Shown here one piece after another: positions 22,674 through 35,223 of a DNA stretch of 64,000 nt. Origin of the DNA: Thiosocius sp942490985 (GTDB taxonomy: Bacteria > Pseudomonadota > Gammaproteobacteria > Chromatiales > Chromatiaceae). Numbering within the stretch: the first letter of the stretch is position 1; each line of letters begins with the position of its first letter. The notes under the pieces are model-generated. The model saw only the letters and a program-made list of their open reading frames with translations. It made no database searches and was not told the DNA's origin. The position numbers were made by a program, and so were the translations under genes. The DNA is taken from the NCBI GenBank assembly GCA_942490985.1, contig CALNYW010000003.1, forward strand, positions 874,437 through 938,436, read 5' to 3'.

Positions 22674-22876
22674 GCGCCGGCCAGGCCCCCTCTCGCACCC
22701 GCGGCATGCGCGCACCGTGGCGAGCGTCGCACGCGTGCGAGTATGATGTGCGTCCCGTCGCGGTGACCGCAGGCGCGCTGCACCGCAACGATTACCGACA
22801 TCCTGGGGGAGATCCGGGGCCGGATCCCCGGCCGGCGGGTCCGCGCCGGTAGCGAGAGCGAAAGGAGTAAGAACGC

Positions 22877-24155
22877 ATGGCAGAGGCAAGCATCGTTGTG
22901 CCCGAAGGGGGCGAACGTATCACGATCGAGAACGGTCGCCTGCAGGTGCCCGACAACCCGATCGTCCCGTTCATCGAGGGCGACGGCACCGGCCCGGACA
23001 TCTGGCGGGCCACCGTGAGAGTGCTGGATGCGGCCGTCGACAAAGCCTATGGAGGCACGCGGAAGATCCACTGGATGGAGGTCTACGCCGGGCAGAAATC
23101 GAACGAACTGTTCAACACCTGGCTGCCCGACGAGACGGTCGAGGCCTGCCGCGAATACCTGGTGTCGATCAAGGGACCGCTCACCACGCCGATCGGCGGC
23201 GGCATCCGCTCGCTGAACGTCGCGCTGCGCCAGATGCTCGACCTCTACGTCTGCCTGCGCCCGGTGCGCTGGTTCAAGGGCGTGCCCTCGCCGGTCAAGG
23301 CGCCCCGAGAAGGTCGACATGGTGATCTTCCGCGAGAACACCGAGGACATCTACGCCGGCATCGAGTTCGAGGCGGCACCGAGGACAACAAGAAGTTCAA
23401 GGTTCCTGTTCAAGGACAACTTCCCGGAAGCGCTACGCCAAGATCCGCTTTCCCGGACCTCCGGCATCGGCATCAAGCCCGTGTCGCAGGAAGGCACCGA
23501 GCGGCTGTTCCGCGCGGCGATCGAGTACGCGATCGCCAACAAGCGCAAGAGCGTGACCATCGTGCACAAGGGCAACATCATGAAGTTCACCGAGGGCGCG
23601 TTCCGCAACTGGGGCTACGCGCTCGCCGAGCGCGAGTTCGCGGATCGCAGTCTACACCTGGGACCAGTGGGAGCGCACCCGCGCCGCAAAGGGCGATGCC
23701 GCCGCCAACGTTGAACAGAAAGAAGCCCTCGCTGCGGGCCGTGTCCTGGTCAAGGACGCGATCGCCGACATCACGCTGCAGCAGGTGCTGACGCGCCCGA
23801 GGAGTTCGACGTCATCGCCACGCTCAACCTCAACGGCGACTACCTGTCCGACGCGCTGGCGGCGCAGGTCGGCGGCATCGGCATCGCGCCGGGCGGCAAC
23901 ATCAACTACGTCACCGGCCACGCCGTGTTCGAGGCCACCCACGGCACGGCGCCGAAGTACGCCAACCTCGACAAGGTCAACCCGGGCTCGGTGATCCTCT
24001 CCGGCGAGATGATGCTGCGCTACATGGGCTGGACCGAAGCGGCCGACCTGCTGATCGACGCCATGGACAAGACCATCGCCGCGCGCACCGTCACCTACGA
24101 CTTCGCGCGCCTGATGGAGGGCGCCACCGAGGTCAAGTGCAGCGAGTTCGGCGAC
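22877..24155 (+). CDS. icd: NADP-dependent isocitrate dehydrogenase (several frameshifts)
   Basis: TCA-cycle enzyme converting isocitrate to 2-oxoglutarate. A GAAAGGAG site precedes the ATG at 22877. Recognisable parts in order: IVPFIEGDGTGPDIW, KGPLTTPIGGGIRSLNVALRQ (phosphorylatable Ser region), FRENTEDIYAGIEFEA, SGIGIKPVSQEGTERL, TIVHKGNIMKFTEGAFRNWGY, NLNGDYLSDALAAQVGG, FEATHGTAPKYA and EGATEVKCSEFGDA near the end. Single-base insertions break the frame at about 23,300, 23,380, 23,440, 23,650 and 23,800. The last residues and stop are missing: the frame runs into aceK, as though some tens of bases were lost. Length otherwise fits a 415-residue enzyme. Confidence 0.92.
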
Positions 24156-25880
24156 GCGCTACGCGCCCGGCGCGCTTCGAGGACCGCGACTGGCGCGGCA
24201 GCCAGCGCGACGCGGTCGAGCGCATCGACCTGTACGGCCAGTCGGTCAACAGCATCGATCGAGACGCTGATGCGCGATGCTCGGCGAGCGCGTCGAGACC
24301 CGGAGCTCTGGCGCGCGATCAAGGCGGCACTTCGCCGAGCAGATCCGCGACTACGTCGACCGCGAGTTCACCAAGACCTTCTTCAGCTCGATCACGCGGC
24401 GGATCTTCGGCACCGTCGGCGTCGATCCCGCGTCGAGTTCATCGCGCTCGACTCGAGCCGATCGGAGTCCATCACGCGCGACGCGGCCAGAACGTCTACG
24501 ATCTACGCCGACCGGCTCGAACGGGCGATGTTCGAGCAGCTGCTGGACGACTTCCGCTTCCGACGCCGTTCGCGACCTGCGAGCGCAGCGTGCGCCACAT
24601 CGCCGAAGTCGCACCACAGCGCGGTGCTCGGCGGCGTCCAGAACGTCGCCCGGCTAGAGTTCATCCGGCCGGTGTTCTACCAGATGACCCGCGCCTACCT
24701 GGTCGGCCGCATCGTCGGCACCGGCGGGCTGCGATGCTGCCGCTGGTCATCGCGCTGCAACAACACGGCGCGCGGCGTCCTGGTCGACGCCGTGCTCATG
24801 AACTCGGCCGACGGTCAGCATCCTGTTCAGCTTCACGCGCTCCTACTTCCACGTGGATCTCGAGCGCGTCAGCGACGCCGTGCTCTTCCTGCACGCGATC
24901 ATGCCGGCCAAGCCCGTTTCCGAGCTTTTCACCGTGCTCGGCCGCGCCAAGCAGGGCAAGACCGAGCGCTACCGCGAGCTCTTCCGCCACCTGCAGCAGT
25001 CCGACCGACGACTTCGTGCACGCGCCCGGGCGATCAAGGGCATGGTGATGCTGGTCTTCACGCTGCCCTCCTTCGACGTCGTCTTCAAGGTCATCCGCGA
25101 CCGTTTCGCCTACCCGAAGAACATCGTGCGCGAGGACGTGCTGGCGAAGTACCAGCTGGTCTTCAAGCACGACCGCGCCGGCCGCCTGGTCGACGCGCAG
25201 GAGATTCAAGCGCCGGCCATGCTGCGCTTCCCGCGACATGCCGCTTCGAGCCGACGAGCTGCTCGAGGAGCTGCTGAGCAGGAGGCCGCCGGCACCGTGC
25301 ACGATCGAGGGCGACGGCGACGTCGTCGATCGACGCATGTCTACATCGAGCGGCGCATGACGCCGCTCAACCTGTACCTGCGCGAGGCGGCGCCGCTGGA
25401 CGCCCGCGCGGCGGTCCTGGACTACGGCCAGGCGATCCGTGACCTGTCGGCGACCAATATTTTCCCGGGCGACCTGCTGCTCAAGAACTTCGGCGTCACG
25501 CGCCACGGGCGCGTGATCTTCTACGACTACGACGAGCTGTGTCTGGTCACGGAATGCAACTCCCGGGAAATGCCCCAGCCGGCGTCACTGGAAGAGGAGA
25601 TGCAGGCGGAGGCCTGGTTCTACGTCGGCGAGGACGACGTTTTCCAGGAACAGTTCGCCTCGTTTCTGGGGCTCGAGCCGGAGCACCTGGAGATTTTTCT
25701 CGAGGCGCATTCGGAGCTGCTGACCGCCGCCTACTGGCGGGACATGAAGGAACAGCACCTGCGGGGCGAGGTGCCGAAAGTGTTGCCCTACCGGCCCAGC
25801 CTTACCGCGCCTCCCGCCGGCGGCCTCGACCGACCGCCGCCCAGCGCCCGCGCGCGCGGTCAGATGTCGTCGACACGCCA
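24156..25880 (+). CDS. aceK: Isocitrate dehydrogenase kinase/phosphatase (many frameshifts, 5' end lost)
   Basis: Bifunctional enzyme that switches Icd off and on at the glyoxylate branch point; its place directly after icd fits. Recognisable pieces: ARFEDRDWRGSQRDAVERID (start of the homologous region, about 24,166), FTKTFFSSITRRIFGTVGVDP, VARLEFIRPVFYQMTRAYLVG, MLVFTLPSFDVVFKVIRDRF, REDVLAKYQLVFKHDRAGR, HVYIERRMTPLNLYLREA, NIFPGDLLLKNFGVTRHG and FYDYDELCLVTE. At least eight indels are needed to join them. The normal N-terminal 30-40 residues are absent. The last frame stays open past LPYRPS to 26,109 and overlaps the convergent gene, so the true stop is probably near 25,800-25,880 and hidden by another indel. 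Confidence 0.9.
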
Positions 25881-26254
25881 GACCACCGGGCTCCCAGTTG
25901 CCCTGGCGGTCGAGCAGGCGCGCGGCGATCCGGTAGCGCTTGCCTTCCTCGATTTCGATCGTGACCTCCTGGGAACCCGAACTGCGATTGCGACGCGGCG
26001 TGAAGCCGATCGAGTCCTGGCCGGAGATCGAGGCGGCGATCACCATCTTCGCTTCGCCGGGGGCCACCCAGAAGCTCGTGCAGTTCGAAGGCGCTCAACG
26101 TGGCGTTGAACACGACCAGCCGCCCCGGATTCAACTGATTCGGCGGACGCGCGAAGTCGAGGATGCCATGGGGGTCGCGGGCACTGACGAAGGGATTGGC
26201 CAGTACGACACCGGCGGCGAGCAGAGACAGTGCAACGATCAGGATACGGCGCAT
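25860..26254 (-). CDS. Small secreted protein of unknown function (two frameshifts)
   Basis: About 130 residues from the ATG at 26254. Signal peptide RRILIVALSLLAAGVVLA, then NPFVSARDPHGILDFARPPNQLNPGRLVVFNATLSAFELHE. After a shift near 26,070 the protein continues APGEAKMVIAASISGQDSIGF, SGSQEVTIEIEEGKRYRIAA and, after a second shift near 25,893, VVWRVDDI and a TGA at 25860-25862. It reads like a small beta-sandwich periplasmic protein. I do not recognise a family. It is convergent with aceK and divergent from the DUF1461 gene. Confidence 0.55.
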
Positions 26255-26380
26255 GGTGATTCCCCTTTTGTTCCGCAGGTCCCCGTCGCGGGGATGTTCA
26301 GAATGGATACAATAATACCGCGGTTCGTGGCCCCGACCAGAGTGCTCCGGCCTCTCCGCGGCCGTGGTAGCCTCTCGCGC

Positions 26381-27121
26381 GTGACTGCCGAACGCCACCG
26401 CCGCAAGACGATTCGACCCGCCCCGCTGGCGCTATTGCTGGGTGCGGCACTACTCGCCTCCCTGTACCTGGCCTGGCGGCTCCTGGCCGCGGCGGACTTC
26501 CTCTACCCGCTCTGGTACGACGTGGCGGAGATCGGCGCCCATATCGACCAGTTCGCGCCCCAGAACCGCTATCGCGACCGCTTCGGCGACACCGATCGCG
26601 CCGCCCGCGAGGCGGCCTTTGCGGCGATCGCACGAGCGATCCGGGACGACGCCCGGGGGCTCGCGGCCCTGACCTACACCGACGCCACGGGGCGCTCCCG
26701 GACGCTGCTGCGCCCGCCGGAAATCGTCCATCTGCAGGACGTCGCCCGGCTCGTCTCGACGCTGGAGCGGGCCGGGCTGATCGCCTGTGCGCTGGTCGCC
26801 GGGATGCTGGTGTGGCTACGCCGGCGGCAAATCGCCCTGCCGGGGTTCGGACGGCTGCTGGGCTGGACCGGGAGCCGGGGTGGCCGCCATGATCCTGCTC
26901 GTGCTGGTCATCGGCCGCGCGAGGTGTTTCTACCAGTTCCACGTCTGGATCTTCCCCGACGATCACCAGTGGTTCTTCTATTACCAGGAATCGCTGATGT
27001 CGACGCTCATGAAGGCGCCGGTCCTGTTCGGGTACATCGCGGCGGTTCTCGTCGGGCTCGCCGTCGTTCTGCTCGCCGCCCTGCTCGCGCTGGCGGGCCG
27101 GGTGACGCGCTCGCCGTCGGC

Positions 27122-27125
<4 letters not shown>
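26381..27125 (+). CDS. DUF1461-family (TIGR01906-like) membrane protein (one frameshift)
   Basis: About 248 residues with four predicted helices. Starts with GTG at 26381. A first helix at about residues 15-35 is followed by a soluble loop (EIGAHIDQF, then LRPPEIVHLQDVARLVSTLE), then further helices. A break near 26,880 (GWTGSRG versus GAGVAAMILLVLVIG) separates the two frames. The end contains FHVWIFPDDHQWFFYYQESLMSTLMKAP, the conserved C-terminal motif of the DUF1461 family. The function is unknown. It overlaps the convergent aminopeptidase by four bases. Confidence 0.78.
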
Positions 27126-28534
<1,409 letters not shown>

Positions 28535-28564
28535 GCATTATGCCAGCGCGCGCCCAACTACCGC

Positions 28565-29240
28565 TCAGGCCGGGCCGGGGCGCTCGTAGTCGCGACTGTA
28601 GCCGATGAGCCAGGTCGGGCGCAGCACGAGGACCATCGTGACCACCATGCCGTTGATGAAGCCCTCGGAGAAGCCCACCATCAGCAGGAAAGCGGGCAGC
28701 GAGGGGATCGCGCCCGTCCAGATCCCGCCGGGCTCGCTGACGCCGCCGATGAGCGCGAAGCCGAGCCCGTAACTAGCCGTCAGGGCCAGCGCCGAGCCGA
28801 AGAAGGCGCAGCCGAACAGGAATACGAAAGGATCGCGCGGAAACCGCCGCCAGACGAGCAGGCGGATCGACTCGGTGACCAGCAGCGGGACGAGCCCGAC
28901 CACCAGCCAGCTGGCCGCGATGGCGCTCGGCGTTCCCGCCAGGAGGCCGACAACGATTTCGGCCGCCAGAGTCGCCAGCACGGCCCGCGCCGGGCCGAGC
29001 AGCAGCGTCACGGTCGTGACCCCCAGCACGTGGAGACCCGGACCGTCGCCGACGTGCGCCCGCAGCGACCACAGCACGATCAGCACGACCACGCTGCCCG
29101 CGAACAGGTGCAGACCCACGCGGTCCTCGACCAGGCGACCGAGACCGCTCGCCGCCAGCGCGAAGGCGACGACGGGCAGGGTTAAGGCCCAGGCCAGCCA
29201 CAGCATCGGTGGTCGACAGCAGTTCGGGAGTGAGCTGCAT
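28565..29240 (-). CDS. CbiM-like energy-coupling-factor membrane protein (frameshift near start)
   Basis: About 225 residues with six or seven helices, similar to the cobalt/nickel ECF component CbiM (VLGVTTVTLLLGPARAVLA, then GGIWTGAIPSLPAFLLMVGF and GFINGMVVTMVLVLRP). The likely N-terminus MQLTPELLSTTD (ATG at 29240) is in another frame and joins at about 29,203 to MLWLAWALTLPVVAF, so one base is extra there. No CbiQ/CbiO or other ECF partner is next to it, so the role is open. In the family the N-terminus binds metal through His residues, which are not obvious here. Confidence 0.7.
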
Positions 29241-29336
29241 TCGCATCCTCCTGATCGGCGCCATGATCGCACGGGCCTCGGATCAGGCGGGCCCCGGTTG
29301 TCGGCACCGCCGGCGCTCCAGTAGGGGGCCGACCCG

Positions 29337-29363
29337 AAAAAAACGGGGGCGCCGAAGCGCCCC
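29337..29363 (-). terminator. Rho-independent terminator with UUCG tetraloop
   Basis: Read on the minus strand it is a perfect 7-bp stem GGGGCGC/GCGCCCC (29346-29352 and 29357-29363) closing the extra-stable loop TTCG, then CG and a run of seven T (29337-29343). It lies about 100 bases beyond the stop of the OmpA-family gene on the same strand. It therefore ends that transcript before the CbiM-like gene. Confidence 0.9.
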
Positions 29364-29466
29364 GAACGGAAAGCCCGAGGCGGGGAGAGAGGGTTCAGCG
29401 AGGGCCCCGGGCCCGCAGATCGGGACCGGCGGCCTCTGCCGGCGCCGTCACCGACGGGTCGGCGCG

Positions 29467-30183
29467 TCAGTGGCTGCCGCGCCGGGCCACGCGGGGAACC
29501 GCGCGGGTCGCTTCGAGGCGAATCAGCACCCGGCGGTCCAGCGCCAGCGCGTCGGGATCGTCGGCCGCCGCGCGGGCCGAGGTGGCGCCGTGGTGAAAGC
29601 CCGCGATCCGGTCAGGTCCCACACCGGCCGCGAGCAGCGCCTCCCGGACGGCGGCCGTGCGCGCCGCGGAGAGCCGCTCGTTGTGAGTCGCCGAGCCGCG
29701 GGCGTCGGCAAAGCCGTCCAGCCGGACACCGGTGCCCGGGTGCGCGCGGAGATAATCGGCCAGCAGTTCGAGGCGGCGGGCGAAGGCCGCGTCCAGCTCG
29801 TCGCTGTCGGTCCGGAAGAGGATCTCCAGCTCCAGGCTCCGGGCCAGGGACTCGCGCCGCTGGAGCTCGGCGATGGTCGCATCACGCTCGGCGAGCGCCG
29901 ACTCCGTCGTCGCCAGCCGCGCGCCGAGGGTCGTCAGGTCTGCCGTGGTCGTGTCCAGGGTCTGCTCCAGATCTTCCGCGTCGGCGGCGCGCGCCGCCCG
30001 GTCGCCGATCAGGCCCCGAGGCCCGCGCCGATGATGGCACCCGGCGGGCCGCCGATCAGGGCGCCCGCCCCGGCGCCGGCGCCGAGGCCGATGTGGCCGC
30101 CCGTCAGGTCCGGGGTGTCCGCGTGGAGGTTGCCGGCCGCGGCCAGCGCGGCGGCGATTATCAGTGTCTTGCTGAGCGTCATG
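29467..30183 (-). CDS. OmpA-family protein with N-terminal glycine-zipper and coiled coil (one frameshift)
   Basis: About 239 residues. The ATG at 30183 gives a signal peptide (TLSKTLIIAAALAAAGNLHA) and a glycine-zipper (IGLGAGAGAGALIGGPPGAI). A one-base loss in GLG/GA-LIGDR near 30,015 creates an early TGA. The other frame continues with a coiled coil (LATTESALAERDATIAELQRR) and an OmpA domain (EILFRTDSDELDAAFARRL, then VRLDGFADARGSATHNERLSAAR) ending at the TGA at 29467. This glycine-zipper/coil/OmpA order resembles PdsO, the OmpA protein of proteobacterial dedicated sortase systems, but no sortase is nearby. It presumably binds peptidoglycan. A terminator follows. Confidence 0.78.
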   Translation of the reverse strand, partial: HDAQQDTDNRRRAGRGRQPPRGHPGPDGRPHRPRRRRRGGRPDRRPAGCHHRRGPRGLIGDRAARAADAEDLEQTLDTTTADLTTLGARLATTESALAERDATIAELQRRESLARSLELEILFRTDSDELDAAFARRLELLADYLRAHPGTGVRLDGFADARGSATHNERLSAARTAAVREALLAAGVGPDRIAGFHHGATSARAAADDPDALALDRRVLIRLEATRAVPRVARRGSH

Positions 30184-30300
30184 AGTCGTCCCTCGTGTGG
30201 CTAGCTGCCGGCCGGTCGCCGGCTCACGAGTCCATTGGACTTGCGCCCCGGGGCGGGCGGCTGACGCAACAGGGACGATCGAGGGTCGAAAGATGGCGAA

Positions 30301-31965
<1,665 letters not shown>

Positions 31966-32004
31966 GGCAGCCCGGCGCTGGTAGCGCTCGCCGACGGCAA
32001 CCGC

Positions 32005-32265
32005 CAGAGAGAGGGGGGAGAGTGTGGGGAAACGAGCAGGGGGGAGGGGGGGGAGGAGGAGGGGGGGGGAGCAGAGCAGGCGCTCGAAGGGTATCCGTAA
32101 GGTGCGGTTCGTGGGACGAGGGGACGGGGCCGGGGAGAAGGGGGGGGGAAGAGGGCAGGCTGGACGCCGAGGTGGAACGCCAGAGGGGGGGGGGGGGGGG
32201 GGGGGGGGTGGGTGAGGGGGGGGGGGGGGCCGGGGGGGGAAGGGGGGGGAGGAGCGGATAGGACT
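32005..32265. other. Poly-G-rich, apparently artefactual stretch
   Basis: About 260 bases made almost wholly of G runs, one longer than 25 Gs, with short non-G islands. It contains no credible frame or repeat unit. It lies exactly where the 5' part of glgX should be. Runs of G are what two-colour sequencing emits when signal is lost, so this is more likely a read artefact than genomic DNA. Together with the flanks it leaves about 430 bases (31,966-32,394) without a readable gene. Confidence 0.8.
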
Positions 32266-32394
32266 GGCCGGGCAGCGTGTCGGGTCATGGTGGCGAGTTC
32301 CGGGAGGGAGCGGGCGCGCGGTACGCGTATTCTAGTCGGGTATTTGACGGAATCGTGACAGCGGCGACCCGGGGCCGCCGCAGGAGGCGTGGAG

Positions 32395-33282
32395 ATGGAC
32401 ATCAAACTCTGGTCCGTGGCCGGCAACACGCAGGCGCTGGACGGCGGCGCCATGTTCGGCAACGTCCCGCGGGCGCTGTGGTCCCGGTGGCTGCCGCCGG
32501 ACGATCGCAACCGCGTCCCCCTGGCCTGCCGGGCCATGCTCGCGCGCCTCGGCGACGGCCGGCAAATCCTGTTCGAGACGGGCATCGGATCCTTCTTCGA
32601 TCCGATCCTGCGGGACCGCTACGGCGTGCGCGAGGACCGGCACGTGCTGCTCGAGTCGCTCGAGGCGCTGGGAACGAGTCACGAGAACATCGACGCGGTC
32701 GTGCTGAGTCATCTGCACTTCGACCACGCCGGCGGCCTCCTCGCCCCCTGGCGCGAGGGCCAGGCGCCGTCCCTGCTCTTTCCCCGTGCCCGCTTCGTCG
32801 TCGGCGAAGCCTGCTGGCAACGGTCCCTCTCCCCGCATCCGCGCGACCGGGCTTCATTCATCCCGGAGCTGAACGAGCTCCTCACCCGGAGCGGCCGCCT
32901 CGAGCTCGTCTCCGGGCCCGTCAGCGATACGCTGGGCGACTGGGTCCGGTTCGAATTCAGCGACGGACACACGCCCGGCCTCATGCTGTCGGAGATCGGC
33001 GGCGAGGGCGGCGTCGTCTACTGTGCCGACCTGATCCCGGGACGGCCCTGGGTGCATCTGCCCGTCACCATGGGCTATGACCGGTTCCCGGAGTGCCTGA
33101 TCGACGAAAAGCGGGCATTCCTCGAGGACAAGCTCGCCCGCGGCGTGCGGCTGTTCTTCACCCACGACCACGAAGTGGCGCTCGCGAGCGTCGGCCGGGA
33201 CGACCGCGGGCGTTTTCGTGCGGTGGACGAGCTGGCCACGCTGGACGGGCTGCGAGTCGACGGCGCCGCCACGCCCCACTAG
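32395..33282 (+). CDS. MBL-fold (metallo-beta-lactamase superfamily) hydrolase
   Basis: A 295-residue single-domain hydrolase. The metal motif is LSHLHFDHAGG (HxHxDH), with further ligands in FSDGHTPG (His), YCADLIPG (Asp) and FTHDHEVALA (His). This arrangement is typical of lactonase-like and other MBL hydrolases. I chose the ATG at 32395 because AGGAGG lies at 32382-32387, seven bases upstream; the in-frame GTG at 32389 would overlap it. The substrate cannot be told. The gene stands alone in a good-quality stretch. Confidence 0.9.
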   Translation: MDIKLWSVAGNTQALDGGAMFGNVPRALWSRWLPPDDRNRVPLACRAMLARLGDGRQILFETGIGSFFDPILRDRYGVREDRHVLLESLEALGTSHENIDAVVLSHLHFDHAGGLLAPWREGQAPSLLFPRARFVVGEACWQRSLSPHPRDRASFIPELNELLTRSGRLELVSGPVSDTLGDWVRFEFSDGHTPGLMLSEIGGEGGVVYCADLIPGRPWVHLPVTMGYDRFPECLIDEKRAFLEDKLARGVRLFFTHDHEVALASVGRDDRGRFRAVDELATLDGLRVDGAATPH

Positions 33283-33321
33283 CGGGCGCGGGCGTCGGCG
33301 AGATATCGGGGCGTCTCGCCG

Positions 33322-33666
33322 TCAGGCGCGCGCCCGACGGGCGTCGATGAAGCTCTTGATGTAGTAGACCAGCGCGATGACCGACGTCAGGAGCATCAGG
33401 CCGACCCGAATCGTGCCCGCGGTGTTGCCCCCGTCGATCGTGCGCAGCAGTGGCGGGATGAGCAACAGGATGGCGACGGTCACGAGCACGACCGCGACAT
33501 GCGCGATCACCTTGTTCTCGGCGCGCACGCCGCCGGCCATGAGCAGGAACGCGAGACCGAAGGCAGCCGGAATAAAGGCCGTGAACGACTGGGTGGCGAA
33601 AAAGGACCACGCGCTCATGAGCATGAGAGTGCAGCCGTTCAGCAGGGTCGCGCGGTAGGCATCCAT
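33322..33666 (-). CDS. Small four-helix membrane protein of unknown function
   Basis: A 114-residue protein with four predicted helices (about residues 8-24, 27-45, 53-72 and 86-104) and a basic C-terminal tail (FIDARRARA). The helices contain AFIPAAFGLAFLLMAGG and VAVVLVTVAILLLIPPLL. I do not recognise a function. Similar short membrane proteins are common in this group. Frame and length are clean. Confidence 0.65.
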   Translation of the reverse strand: MDAYRATLLNGCTLMLMSAWSFFATQSFTAFIPAAFGLAFLLMAGGVRAENKVIAHVAVVLVTVAILLLIPPLLRTIDGGNTAGTIRVGLMLLTSVIALVYYIKSFIDARRARA

Positions 33667-33826
33667 GACAGGTCCTCGGGCGGATCGGTGCAGCGATTAA
33701 GGTGGCCGACTATAGCCGCCCTGCGGTAACGGGTGCCAGCGACGACCCCCAGCGCCCCCCCGGACGTGATCGGCGCCACCGACGCGGCCGGCCGGATCAA
33801 GTACGATCGACGGCATCGTCGGGACA

Positions 33827-34566
33827 GTGCCGGACAACATGGACAACTATTTCATCACCCGCTACTTCGACTGGCCGGCGCGCGAGCCGGGCAAGAAGGC
33901 CGGCCGGATCAATCGCGTCCTGCGTCGGCTCGGGCTGCGCCTCGTGCCCCTCGCCGGCACGGGCGTGATGACCAACGTCGAGCAGCGCATGAACATGTAC
34001 CACCTCGTCGATCAGGTGCTCGCCTATGACGTGGCGGGCGACCTGGTGGAACTGGGCTGCCACGCCGGGCAATCGGCGGTGCTGATCCAGACGGTGATGG
34101 AGCGCTACGAGCCGGTGCGCCGGCTGCATCTCTACGACAGCTTCGAGGGCCTTCCCGGAAACCACGGACAAGGACGGCCCAACCGCCCGTGGCCGCAGGC
34201 CAGCTCCACGCCACGTCACGGGCGGTCTATCGCAACTTCGAGCGCTACGGCCTGCGCCGACCGGTCGTGCACGAAGGCTGGTTCGACGACACCCTCCCCG
34301 ACGAGCTGCCCGACGCGATTGCTTTCGCCCATCTGGACGGCGACTTCTACGAGTCGATCCGCGTCAGCCTGGAACACGTCTACCCGCGGCTCAGCCCGGG
34401 CGCCGTCTGCCTCGTGGACGACTACTCGGATCCGGCCGTATCCGACGTCTACGATCAGTTCCCGGGCGTCAAGGCGGCCTGCGACGAATTCCTCGCGGAC
34501 AAACCGGAACAGGTCTCGGTGCTCTACGCCGCGGGCTACGCCCACGGCTTCTTCCGCAAGCGCTGA
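33827..34566 (+). CDS. TylF/MycF-type O-methyltransferase (one frameshift)
   Basis: About 245 residues. The N-terminal half holds MTNVEQRMNMYHLVDQVLAYD and the SAM-binding loop VELGCHAGQSAVLIQ; the second half, in another frame from about 34,190, holds FAHLDGDFYESIRVSLEHVYPRLSPGAV with the metal-binding Asp pair and VDDYSDPAV. That order matches the macrocin-O-methyltransferase (TylF) family. The break is near 34,170-34,195, in the loop after LYDSFEGLP. Start is GTG at 33827 or ATG at 33839. No sugar-antibiotic genes surround it, so the acceptor is unknown; many homologues modify surface glycans. Confidence 0.82.
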
Positions 34567-34594
34567 GTGTCGCCGGCGGACCGCCGGCGCGCGC

Positions 34595-35155
34595 TCAGTC
34601 GAGAAACGAGCTGGACTTGCGCTTCCAGGGGAACCAGCTCTTGGACTCCCGCTCGGCGTCCATCTTCTGCCGTTGGTCAGCCAGCCAGTCGGCCCGCGTC
34701 GGGTTCGAGTCGTCGCCCTTTGCGCGGCGCTTCTGCATCTCCGCCTCACGGAATTCCCGGAAGCTGTCGTAGGCCTTCACCTCGCGTGCCAGCTCGCGCA
34801 TCACCAGGTCGACCATCACGGCGTCGTCCAGGAAGCCCAGACCCGGCACGTCGTCGGGGATCAGGTCCTTGGCGTTGGCGAAGTACGCCAGCGCGTTGAT
34901 GACCCGCTTCACATCCTCCGGCGGCAAATTCCAGTCCTCGTCCTCGACCATCGTCACCAGGACCTCGAGCCGGCCGAGCCGTTTCATGACGAAACCGGGC
35001 GCACCGGCGCGCTGGGCGTCGGCCAGGAGCCGGCGGCAGGCCTGGAGGACGTCGCCTTCCTCGACCTCTGCCATGTCCATCCGGGCGGCCTGAAAAATCT
35101 CCCGGAGCTGCTTCTGATCCTGCTCGTCGAGCTCGATGACGATATTCGAATCCAT
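34595..35155 (-). CDS. DUF1232 (YkvA-like) protein
   Basis: A 186-residue protein. The core INALAYFANAKDLIPDDVPGLGFLDDAV is the DUF1232 signature (small membrane-proximal domain). The N-terminal half is an acidic helical region (SNIVIELDEQDQKQLREIFQA). The C-terminus is charged and ends in WFPWKRKSSSFLD. Function is unknown. It sits at the downstream end of the VWA/kinase cluster and on the same strand, 68 bases beyond it, so it may be its last gene. Confidence 0.8.
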   Translation of the reverse strand: MDSNIVIELDEQDQKQLREIFQAARMDMAEVEEGDVLQACRRLLADAQRAGAPGFVMKRLGRLEVLVTMVEDEDWNLPPEDVKRVINALAYFANAKDLIPDDVPGLGFLDDAVMVDLVMRELAREVKAYDSFREFREAEMQKRRAKGDDSNPTRADWLADQRQKMDAERESKSWFPWKRKSSSFLD

Positions 35156-35223
35156 GTTTCTCCCCAGATCCCGCGGCGCTGATGGCCGTCCGCCAGAAAC
35201 CGAAGCTTACCCCATCGGCGTAC

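Noticed and set aside
32005..32265. G-quadruplex regulatory locus
   Set aside because: The run pattern is not G3-loop units but almost pure G, which fits sequencing dropout.
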